Positions 1-5,225 of a stretch of DNA of 5,225 nt are shown here, piece after piece. Numbering within the stretch: the stretch's first letter is position 1; each line of letters opens with the position of its first letter. A program made the position numbers and the translations under genes. This DNA comes from Chrysiogenales bacterium. GTDB lineage: Bacteria > Acidobacteriota > Aminicenantia > UBA2199. The notes under the pieces were generated by a model. It had not been told where the DNA came from and searched no databases. It saw only the letters and a list, made by a program, of their open reading frames with translations. Location of the stretch: the NCBI GenBank assembly GCA_004525465.1, contig SPCN01000173.1, forward strand, positions 1-5,225, given 5' to 3'.

Positions 1-84
1 GTCAACAGCAGATCTGACCACTTTCTCATCCTCTGTCAACGGCTGGTCGATGGCGAGAAACTCGTAATACTGGTATTCACTCAT
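1..84 (-). CDS. Partial 5' end of a hypothetical protein (N-terminus MSEYQYYEFLAID...)
   Basis: Only the first 28 codons are present; the gene continues past the left edge. The ATG at 84-82 shares four bases (ATGA) with the stop codon of the preceding gene, so the two are very likely co-translated. The visible start, MSEYQYYEFLAIDQPLTEDE, resembles from memory the N-terminus of large uncharacterised proteins that begin with MSEYQYYEF and an (A/V)DRPL-like segment; this recognition is not proven here. Upstream there is only a weak ribosome-binding sequence (GAG in AGGCTGAGCTGAAACC), consistent with reliance on coupling. No domain can be assigned from 28 residues. It could be part of the phosphorothioation-linked locus or of an adjacent independent module. 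I do not know its function. Confidence 0.75.
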   Translation of the reverse strand, partial: MSEYQYYEFLAIDQPLTEDEKVVRSAVD

Positions 85-728
85 GGTTTCAGCTCAGCCT
101 TTATCCGCCGGTATTGGTCCGGATATTTTCGTTCGAGCAAATCGACAATCGATTTTGAATTCACCTGTCGTATGAATTCATCCGTTGTTAAATCAAGGGC
201 CCTTGTGCACTGTGAACTGACGGTGTTGTACCTGACATCCAGTTTTTGAGCAATTTTTCGAAATGCTTCCTTGTGGGCCAGCCCGCTCCACATCAATTTG
301 ATGACAGGTATCAAATAGTCTTCCAGGTTGCTATACCCCTTGCTGCCCAGCGGTTTCTCATAATTGGAAGGTCTTCGACCAGACGAATGGTCGGCATCAG
401 GCTCTGAGATTTGTGTTCTTTTCGGCATTCGGGATGTTTCCTGTTTTATAAATCCGCGAATACTTTGCTGAAGTTGTTTGCAGAGGGCAATTTGTTCTTG
501 ATGCTGCTCATATCTCGAAAACAGCGCTATTTTCAGCTCAGTTAATTCTGTTGGAACGGGCAGGCCTTGCTTTTTCAGACGCACGATGAAGGCTTCAATC
601 TCTTTTACTTGACCGAATGAAACAGCTTTTTCCGAATCGGCGATGTTTCTTTCCAAGAGCTGGGTAATATCCTCAAACTCAGCTATTACGCGCTCTATTC
701 GAGTCTTCAGGTCATCCAGACGATCCAT
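81..728 (-). CDS. Hypothetical protein, N-terminal coiled coil with C-terminal helix-turn-helix-like domain (215 aa)
   Basis: This is a 215-residue protein of no family I can name. I chose the ATG at 728 because a good ribosome-binding site (CAGGAG, 738-743) sits nine bases upstream. Starting further upstream (to 932) would overlap the HerA frame and add a glycine/arginine-rich segment that looks non-coding. Residues about 1-95 are helical and charged, with heptad-like stretches (1-35 and 60-95) suggesting a coiled coil. Residues about 97-130 form a polar, basic linker (RMPKR, SGRRP). Residues about 131-215 form a compact domain containing AFRKIAQKLDVRYNTVSSQC (155-174), which reads like a helix-turn-helix, followed by an ERKYPDQYRRIK tail. 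The domain resembles C-terminal regions I associate with restriction- or nuclease-type proteins, but no catalytic motif is visible. The gene lies 26 bases after the HerA stop and overlaps the next gene by 4 bases. Its sampled GC (38-45%) is clearly lower than that of dndD. A DNA-binding or accessory role is inferred only. Confidence 0.85.
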   Translation of the reverse strand: MDRLDDLKTRIERVIAEFEDITQLLERNIADSEKAVSFGQVKEIEAFIVRLKKQGLPVPTELTELKIALFSRYEQHQEQIALCKQLQQSIRGFIKQETSRMPKRTQISEPDADHSSGRRPSNYEKPLGSKGYSNLEDYLIPVIKLMWSGLAHKEAFRKIAQKLDVRYNTVSSQCTRALDLTTDEFIRQVNSKSIVDLLERKYPDQYRRIKAELKP

Positions 729-737
729 CAGAGAATG

Positions 738-743
738 CTCCTG
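738..743 (-). promoter_or_regulatory. Ribosome-binding site deciding the start of the 215-aa protein
   Basis: On the minus strand CAGGAG lies nine bases before the ATG at 728-726. It is the best Shine-Dalgarno match in this stretch and supports the short start over the longer in-frame extension to 932. It lies in the 26-base gap after the HerA stop codon. Confidence 0.7.
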
Positions 744-754
744 GGTATCATGAT

Positions 755-1471
755 CTAATAGTTCTTGTAAAAAGCCTCCGCCGTGAATTTTACGAACTCC
801 TCGGTCTTTTCCGAACTTCGGGCAACCACCTGCCAGGGTTCCAGGCGAGCAATCTCGGTTTGCAAATCCTTGGCGGTTTTGCTGCTGCATCCCAGAATGT
901 CCTGTACCGATGCGGCCGAAACCCCTTCGCATTGAAAAATAAACGCAAATTCCAGGAGTTCCTGGAAATTGAAAAACTTTTGCTGGTAATCGTTGGGGGA
1001 TTGGCTGGCAAAGAACGCCACGATGCCTTTGGAACGGCCCTCCCGGATAATGCGCTGTAAAAAAATATTCCGCTGGCTCAAATAATTGTGTGCCTCGTCG
1101 ATGACCAGGATGGAGCGTATGGTGCGGCGTCCATCCCGGACCGGGCTATCAGGCAAAAGCGCCATTTCCTTGTAAAGGCGTTCGATGACCAGATAGGCGA
1201 CCAACTCCTTTAACACCGGCATGGCGTGTACGTCGATCAAGACGGTCCTGTTGGAAAGCCGATCAATGGGAGCCACATCACTGCCGTGCCGCCAGAACAG
1301 ATCGAAATCCGATAGATCCCGCAGCACTTCAATGAGGCTGTCGTCCCGTTTGTTGTCCTCCTCGTACATGGCGGCCACCATCCGGTACACATCGTGAAAG
1401 TCCGGATATGGCGTTGCGCTGTCGGCCCGCTGTGCATAGGCGGCCCGAATCGCCTCGGTCACCGCCTTTTT
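755..1471 (-). pseudogene. 3' fragment of the HerA ATPase in the shifted frame (Walker B half)
   Basis: This frame carries the C-terminal half of the HerA domain, from KKAVTEAIRAAYAQRA through Walker B (ILVIDEAHNYL), the REGRSKG arginine-finger-like segment and the terminal EAFYKNY. The same frame is open back to an ATG at 1657, but residues before the homopolymer (for example MWSIMNAFWRWPRF) are an out-of-frame shadow of the Walker A half. I see no convincing start codon with a ribosome-binding site just after the shift, so this half is probably not made separately. The conserved motifs argue that the break is recent or is a sequence error. Confidence 0.7.
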
Positions 1472-2279
1472 GGACCACGCCCAGCTTACTGTTGATGGAT
1501 GCAAAGCTTTCGGCCTTTTCACGGGCCGAGACATTAACCGTTTGCTCGTCGTAGGCCGGCAGCACAAAAGGATTGATGGGCAGACTTTCTCCCTCCTGGA
1601 GCAAGCGGAACGGATGAACCTTGGCCACCTCCAGAAAGCGTTCATTATCGACCACATCGCCCTTGTAATCGAAGTAGATGAAATTGGTCTGATAATTGGA
1701 CTGCTGGCGAATATCCGCCAGGATCTTTAAAATGAACTGCGTTTTCCCCGTGCCCGGCTTGCCCATAATGGCCAGGTGCGAGTTGGCGTGCCGGGCCGTA
1801 TTGTTGATCGCCATGATGAGTTCGCTGCGCTGCAACAGGGTTCGACCGATAAAAATATCCAGCCCGTGGCCGGCCATTTCCCGGCGGCCCCCGAACTCCA
1901 CTTCATCCACCAGACGCATCAGCAAACTGTCCGCATCGCGGCCGCACTCCTGAAACAATTGCCCCATCAGAACGGCGCCACTATCGATGTGATTTTTCAC
2001 AATGGAGCGATTGGAAAAAAATGGGTCCTCGCCGATTTCGCGTTTTTGGTAGACGTGGCAGATCAACGCCCGCATGAACACTTCATCTTCACCCACAAAG
2101 GTCGGGCGCTTCATCTCGCCGCCGGTAAAACTGGGGCTCTGGGCCACGTCCGGCCCTTCCTTGGCAAGCGATAGGGCAAACGCCATGCGGGCCAAGGTGG
2201 CTTTTTCCAGTTTGGTTTCAAAACGCAGGGCGCTGAGCACCTCGTCCGCATCATTGGATGTGTACAGTCGGTCGGCCAT
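1329..2279 (-). CDS. dndE: 5' reading frame of the broken dndE-herA gene (316 aa: DndE domain, HerA Walker A, out-of-frame tail)
   Basis: This is the frame as literally written. Residues 1-271 are genuine: the DndE domain, then the first part of the HerA ATPase up to SINSKLGVVQK. The last 45 residues (272-316, starting GGDRGDSG) are out-of-frame readthrough with no family character. If translated, the product would keep an intact DndE domain and Walker A but lack Walker B and the arginine finger. The sulfur-modification role of DndE might therefore survive while the motor is lost; this is inference. The reading frame alone cannot tell whether the cell makes this truncated form. Confidence 0.6.
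   Translation of the reverse strand: MADRLYTSNDADEVLSALRFETKLEKATLARMAFALSLAKEGPDVAQSPSFTGGEMKRPTFVGEDEVFMRALICHVYQKREIGEDPFFSNRSIVKNHIDSGAVLMGQLFQECGRDADSLLMRLVDEVEFGGRREMAGHGLDIFIGRTLLQRSELIMAINNTARHANSHLAIMGKPGTGKTQFILKILADIRQQSNYQTNFIYFDYKGDVVDNERFLEVAKVHPFRLLQEGESLPINPFVLPAYDEQTVNVSAREKAESFASINSKLGVVQKGGDRGDSGRLCTAGRQRNAISGLSRCVPDGGRHVRGGQQTGRQPH
1467..1471 (-). other. Frameshift site in dndE-herA (A5 run)
   Basis: On the coding strand the upstream frame reads GTC CAA AAA GGC and the downstream frame reads TCC AAA AAG GCG. Deleting one A from the five-A run gives GTC CAA AAG GCG, hence KLGVVQKAVTEAIR, a smooth HerA-like sequence. The gene's length (1525 bases, one more than a multiple of three) fits a single extra base. 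A homopolymer miscall, a true insertion or a +1 recoding event are the options. The pattern does not match the usual bacterial -1 slippery heptamer in the required direction. Confidence 0.8.
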
Positions 2280-2282
2280 GGT

Positions 2283-4277
2283 CTAATTCTCCCAAAAATA
2301 TTCTTCCCGGAAAGTCGTCAGCTCCCGCTGCTGGTCAAATACCAGGCTCCCCGCCACGCTGAGACGGACTTTGAGGGTGCGGTAGTAGTCCTTATCGATT
2401 TCGGTGTCGGTGGACAGGATAATCACCTGCTCTCCGGCATTGGGGAAATAGTTGTTCACGATGTTGTCGCGGTGGGTGCTGTCCAGCCGGGACAGGGGCG
2501 TATCGATGATAATGGGCAGCTTGAGCTGGCTGGTCTGCGCCAGGCCCCACAGCAGGGAGACCGCAAACACTTCCTTTTCGCCGGCGGAAAGACCGGACTT
2601 TTTGATCTCATGGCCGTTGCGGTCGGAGATGCGTACCTCGTAGCTCTTATCATCAATGATGATGTCTTTGATCAAACCGCTGCGGCTGGAGAGCAGGCGA
2701 TACATCTCAAAGGTTTTTTCCTGGAGCAGATGGACCTTGTTCTTACGCAGCCGCACCACGAATTGGTTCAACACACCGGCGATAGCGTCGCACTCCTGGA
2801 TAAACTCCGCTTTCTCTTTGGAGACATGATGTTTTTCGAACAGTTTTTCGATCTCCATCTGAATATTGCTGATCCTTTTTTCAAGGGCGAGGATCTCCTC
2901 TTCCAACAGGCGCAACTGTTCCGATTTTCGGCCGATCTGTGTGGAGCATCCTTCCATGTCGGCCTGGAGCTGTTCGAAGAGTTCGCGCTCCGATTCGGTC
3001 AGCAGGCCGGCCTGGCTCAAGCCCTCGAGCTTGCGGACCTGGGATATCAGCTCGCGTTTTTCCTCCAGCAGGGGTTTGAGCAAAAACACATCGCCGCCTT
3101 CCAAGGCCTCCATCTTGTTGAGCACACGCGCCGCATCGCGATCGGAAAGGTCCAATATTCTGATTACCTCGCCTTGGGGGTCGCCCTCCTTGAGCAGCCG
3201 GAAAATGCGCCGCTCCAATTCCGCCATCTTTTCAATCGAGAGCGTTTCCCGGTAAATCGGTTCCGGTTCCTCAACCACCCGCACGATCCGTTTGGCCAGG
3301 GAGGCGGCGTTCTCCTTGATCGCCTCGCTGCCGGCCGATTCGCGCTCCGCCTCGATCTGCCGCCGCATGGGGTCAAACAGCCTGCCGGTAATGGCAAACG
3401 GCAGGGTCTTTTCGCACAGCGCACGGATCTCGCTTTCCAACTGGGTCAGACGGTTGGCCGCCTGAATGCGCTTTTTTTCATTGGCGCCCATGGCCTCCCG
3501 GGTTTCCGGCTCGATGTGAAAGGCGGCGGCAAAGCGCTGCCGGGCGTCTTCGAGCTGTGCTTTGAAATCCTCCAGCTCCTGCTTTACGGAATCCCTTTCG
3601 TGTTGTTTGCGACCCAGCTTGCTGCGCTCTTTTTTCAATTCGCTTTGTTTGAAATCCAGGTCCTCGTCGGAAATCTCCACAAACCCTTTGCGCTCTTCAT
3701 TCTTGATGTAGAGGATGTCGGTAGCCAGGCGATTGATGTACTGGATGCCCAGGGCGGCTTCCAGGGAAGATTTCAGCCGGACCTCCGAGTGATCGTCGGC
3801 GGCGATGGCCTGGATCTTTTCCCCGTCAAAGAAGAAAAACTGGGTAATACCCGGCGGGATCATGGAGTGGATAAAATCCTGCCAGATCTCCTGATTCTGC
3901 ACCGACACCCGCTTGCCGTCGCGCACCACCACCAGCCGCTCGGTCAGATCCCGTGGCTTGGGATCGTCGGCGACCCCCGCGCTCCAGGAGCGTTTGACCA
4001 CCAGTTCCGACAGGTCGTCCATTTCCATGACCAGCTCAAAGAAGACGTTGGCGTTGCCCCGGGCCTTTTCGCGGCGGTTGATGTTGCGGAAAATTTCATC
4101 CGGCTTGGCCCCGTAGAGGCAATAGTTGATCGCCTCCATGATCGAAGTCTTGCCCGCGCCGTTCATGCCGCCGATCAGAAAAATGCTCCGGCCGTCATCG
4201 CCCACGGGAAAACGGATCTCGGTGGCAAACTGGAAGGATTTGTAGTTTTCGACGGTCAGCTTGCGGAATTTCATCAT
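2283..4277 (-). CDS. dndD: DNA sulfur modification protein DndD (SMC/Rad50-like ATPase)
   Basis: DndD is the SMC-like ATPase of the DNA phosphorothioation complex. It acts with DndC and DndE and is thought to couple ATP hydrolysis to the DNA transaction that allows sulfur incorporation. The 664-residue length is normal for the family. The layout is that of an ABC/SMC protein: an N-terminal half with Walker A GGMNGAGKTS (36-45) and a Q-loop-like FFFFDGEKI (147-155); a long charged coiled-coil middle (about 205-285 and 400-490); and a C-terminal half with the ABC signature LSAGEKE (563-569), Walker B LPIIIDTP (587-594) and the D-loop SRLD (596-599). The middle has no CxxC zinc hook of the Rad50 type; its cysteines (53, 288, 444, 496) are isolated. 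The gene overlaps the small upstream gene by 4 bases and ends 3 bases before dndE-herA, so all are likely co-translated. There are two consecutive ATG codons; AAGGAGG lies 3 bases before the first and 6 before the second, so initiation at 4274 is also plausible. Identification is strong. Confidence 0.93.
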   Translation of the reverse strand: MMKFRKLTVENYKSFQFATEIRFPVGDDGRSIFLIGGMNGAGKTSIMEAINYCLYGAKPDEIFRNINRREKARGNANVFFELVMEMDDLSELVVKRSWSAGVADDPKPRDLTERLVVVRDGKRVSVQNQEIWQDFIHSMIPPGITQFFFFDGEKIQAIAADDHSEVRLKSSLEAALGIQYINRLATDILYIKNEERKGFVEISDEDLDFKQSELKKERSKLGRKQHERDSVKQELEDFKAQLEDARQRFAAAFHIEPETREAMGANEKKRIQAANRLTQLESEIRALCEKTLPFAITGRLFDPMRRQIEAERESAGSEAIKENAASLAKRIVRVVEEPEPIYRETLSIEKMAELERRIFRLLKEGDPQGEVIRILDLSDRDAARVLNKMEALEGGDVFLLKPLLEEKRELISQVRKLEGLSQAGLLTESERELFEQLQADMEGCSTQIGRKSEQLRLLEEEILALEKRISNIQMEIEKLFEKHHVSKEKAEFIQECDAIAGVLNQFVVRLRKNKVHLLQEKTFEMYRLLSSRSGLIKDIIIDDKSYEVRISDRNGHEIKKSGLSAGEKEVFAVSLLWGLAQTSQLKLPIIIDTPLSRLDSTHRDNIVNNYFPNAGEQVIILSTDTEIDKDYYRTLKVRLSVAGSLVFDQQRELTTFREEYFWEN
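2289..2293 (-). promoter_or_regulatory. Ribosome-binding site of dndE-herA inside the end of dndD
   Basis: GGGAG is embedded in the last codons of dndD (TGG GAG AAT TAG) and lies nine bases before the ATG at 2279. It supports this start and suggests that ribosomes finishing DndD reinitiate on the DndE-HerA frame. Confidence 0.65.
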
Positions 4278-4462
4278 GACCCTCCTTCAGCCGAGGGACT
4301 GCTTTTCAGGATTTCCCGCAAGGCGTCATAGACGCCGGTGCGCCGCTCCTTGAATTCATAATCGTAAACCGTCTCGAGCAGTTTGAGCACCTTAACCTGA
4401 CTCACACCGTTTTGAACACAAAGCTCGTCGAGCAGTTGCCGGTCTTCAATGGATAGCTTCAT
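4274..4462 (-). CDS. DNA modification system-associated small protein (62 aa)
   Basis: This is a 62-residue, mostly helical, charged protein with no membrane segment or catalytic motif. Its sequence, with LLDELCVQNGVSQVKVLKLL (10-29) followed by YEFKERRTGVYDALREIL (35-52), fits my recollection of the short conserved proteins annotated as DNA modification system-associated small protein next to dndD. The pattern QNGVSQVKVLKLLETV could be a small helix-turn-helix or a protein-docking helical bundle; its biochemical role is not known to me. The ATG at 4462 overlaps the RhuM stop codon (ATGA), and its own TGA overlaps the dndD start, placing it between the two in a coupled array. A GAGG sequence nine bases before the start, inside the RhuM C-terminal codons, serves as ribosome-binding site. 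It may regulate or chaperone DndD (inference from position only). Confidence 0.82.
   Translation of the reverse strand: MKLSIEDRQLLDELCVQNGVSQVKVLKLLETVYDYEFKERRTGVYDALREILKSSPSAEGGS
4281..4287 (-). promoter_or_regulatory. Strong Shine-Dalgarno of dndD, ambiguous between two tandem start codons
   Basis: AAGGAGG on the coding strand is a near-perfect anti-16S match, the best in the window. It is followed by GTC and then ATGATG. The spacing is 3 bases to the first ATG (4277) and 6 to the second (4274); the latter is closer to the usual optimum and would overlap the preceding TGA by one base. The protein differs by only one methionine. Confidence 0.75.
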
Positions 4463-5225
4463 TTTTTCTTGCCTCGCTTGCCGTCGGTCAGTTGCTTGAC
4501 TGTTTTGTCAAAATCGCTTTCCAGGTGATCTTTTTGGCGAATGCGCTTTTGGCTGAATTTTTCGTACTCAGCCTCAGCTGATTCTTTGGCCATTTCGTGG
4601 GAAATCCGGCCGGCATGGGTGAGAATGTCCCGCTCATTGACCGATAAAAAAGCGTCCAGCTTTTTGATCCAGTCAGCCATATGCATGGGAATGCGTCGCA
4701 TGGCCTGACCCTCGGCAAAGATCAGGTACTGCTCCACCAGATTGTTCAGGGCCAGCAACTCATTTTTCGCAAGATAATTTTTGGCAATGGCCACATCCTG
4801 TTTGCGCACCTTGGCGCCGCGCCAGTTCGTCAGCCCCATATTGGCCTTGGTGCTGTCGACCCGTTCATGGATGATTTCCGCCGCAGTCATCCCGGTGATG
4901 GCCCAATGCATCTTGTTCTGGACGGTCTTGAAAAAATCGATGCTGATTTCCAGGGTGGGGTCGTAGTCGATGCTGGTGGCGTAGATATCGGTAATTTTCT
5001 GGTAAAAGCGCCGTTCCGATGTTCGGATATCCTGGATGCGGCGGAGCAACTCATCAAAATAGTCAAAGGGCTGATCCGGGTTTTTCAGGCGCTCGTCGTC
5101 CAGCACGAATCCCTTGACGATGTATTCGCGCAGGCGCTGGGTGGCCCAGATGCGGAAGCGGGTGGCCACATGGCTTTTCACCCGGTAGCCCACGGAAATG
5201 ATCATGTCCAGATTGTAAAAATCCA
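4459..5225 (-). CDS. rhuM: RhuM-family (virulence RhuM) protein, 5' end outside the window
   Basis: The visible 254 residues are the central and C-terminal part of a RhuM-family protein, named after the Salmonella pathogenicity island 3 gene rhuM. The frame stays open to the right edge, where it reads DFYNLDMIISVGYRVKSHVA. The methionine at 5205 is therefore internal and the true start lies beyond the window; the family is usually about 330-345 residues, so roughly 80 N-terminal residues are missing, normally including a helix-turn-helix-like region. Family blocks that I recognise include FVLDDERLKNP, ERRFYQKITDIYATSIDYD, VQNKMHWAITGMTAAEII, MGLTNWRGAKVRKQDV, PMHMADWIKKLDAFL and NERDILTHAGRISHEMAK. 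The C-terminus is lysine-rich (KRGKKK). The biochemical function is not established. RhuM genes are frequent passengers in restriction-modification and other defence operons, and here the gene ends in a 4-base overlap with the dnd-associated small gene, so it looks like an integral operon member rather than a random neighbour. Confidence 0.92.
   Translation of the reverse strand, partial: DFYNLDMIISVGYRVKSHVATRFRIWATQRLREYIVKGFVLDDERLKNPDQPFDYFDELLRRIQDIRTSERRFYQKITDIYATSIDYDPTLEISIDFFKTVQNKMHWAITGMTAAEIIHERVDSTKANMGLTNWRGAKVRKQDVAIAKNYLAKNELLALNNLVEQYLIFAEGQAMRRIPMHMADWIKKLDAFLSVNERDILTHAGRISHEMAKESAEAEYEKFSQKRIRQKDHLESDFDKTVKQLTDGKRGKKK

Larger units (their letters stand above)
755..2279 (-). 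pseudogene. dndE: dndE-herA fusion gene: DndE domain plus HerA/FtsK-type ATPase, interrupted by a +1 frameshift
   Basis: Read with one base removed at 1467-1471, this gene encodes 507 residues. Residues about 8-125 match DndE, the small DNA-binding component of the DNA phosphorothioation machinery (standalone DndE is roughly 110 residues): a helical ARMAFALSLA segment, a TFVGEDEVFMRALI block and a closing NHIDSGAVLMGQLF. Residues about 140-507 form a HerA/FtsK-superfamily ATPase: Walker A GKPGTGKT (173-180), FDYKGD (203-208), Walker B SILVIDEAHNYL (389-400), an arginine-finger-like REGRSKG (412-418) and a sensor-like ASQSP (424-428). HerA-type proteins are usually hexameric DNA translocases working with nucleases in repair or defence. 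The gene follows dndD by three bases, with GGGAG (2289-2293) nine bases before the ATG. The fusion suggests that DndE delivers the motor to nicked or modified DNA; this is inference. The frameshift separates Walker A from Walker B, so as written the ATPase should be inactive unless the shift is a sequencing error or is bypassed. Confidence 0.85.

Noticed and set aside
747..754. Palindrome ATCATGAT just after the HerA stop codon as a possible operator
   Set aside because: An 8-base palindrome is expected often by chance, and it lies in a 26-base gap inside a co-directional gene cluster with no promoter elements visible.
729..754. Possible terminator or promoter between the HerA gene and the downstream gene
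   Set aside because: The gap is only 26 bases, with no GC-rich hairpin, no T-tract on the coding strand and no room for -35/-10 elements outside coding sequence.
729..932. N-terminal extension of the 215-residue protein to an ATG at 932
   Set aside because: It overlaps the end of the HerA frame, has a glycine/arginine-rich non-family composition, and the ATG at 728 has a good ribosome-binding site.
1467..1471. Programmed -1 frameshift at an A-rich slippery site
   Set aside because: The downstream frame is reached by +1 (or -2), not -1, and no canonical slippery heptamer is in the right register. An indel is simpler.
1776..2174. A 132-codon plus-strand frame opposite the DndE/HerA gene
   Set aside because: It is antisense to a region with recognisable DndE and Walker A motifs, and its own translation has no family character.
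2472..4331. A 619-codon open frame on the plus strand opposite dndD
   Set aside because: Its translation shows no domain and mirrors the codon bias of dndD on the other strand. DndD carries complete ATPase motifs, so the plus-strand frame is a shadow.

Overview
The window carries one tightly packed operon fragment, read entirely from the minus strand (5225 to 1). It belongs to a DNA phosphorothioation (Dnd, DNA sulfur modification) locus. In transcription order it holds: a RhuM-family gene whose 5' end lies outside the window; a 62-residue small protein of the type found beside DNA-modification operons; dndD (SMC/Rad50-like ATPase); a gene joining a DndE domain to a HerA/FtsK-type ATPase, which is broken by a single-base frameshift; a 215-residue coiled-coil protein with a helix-turn-helix-like C-terminal region; and the first 28 codons of a further gene that runs off the left edge. 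There are no RNA genes, CRISPR arrays, insertion sequences or long intergenic stretches. The largest gap between genes is 26 bases.

The genes appear translationally coupled. RhuM/small protein and small protein/dndD overlap by 4 bases, as does the last pair. dndD and dndE-herA are 3 bases apart. DndD and DndE are the core partners that act with DndC (and the cysteine desulfurase DndA or a host IscS) to place sulfur in the DNA backbone. dndA, dndB and dndC are not in the window; if present, they most likely lie upstream, beyond position 5225. No recognisable DndF/DndG/DndH restriction genes are visible. If the locus restricts unmodified DNA, the HerA ATPase or the downstream uncharacterised pair are the candidates within view.

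Two points deserve attention. First, the DndE-HerA reading frame is interrupted at a five-base homopolymer (T5 on the plus strand, 1467-1471). Removing one base restores a single 507-residue protein with Walker A, Walker B and arginine-finger-like motifs all in register. This is either a sequencing or assembly indel or a real inactivating mutation. Second, base composition changes near the end of the HerA gene. Hand-counted 60-base samples from dndD and the DndE part reach about 68-70% GC, while samples from the downstream coiled-coil gene are about 38-45%. This suggests the downstream genes have a different history from the dnd core.

The organism is a bacterium. The moderate-to-high GC and this arrangement of rhuM, small protein, dndD and dndE-herA would fit a Desulfobacterota or other proteobacterial genome, but that is a weak inference.
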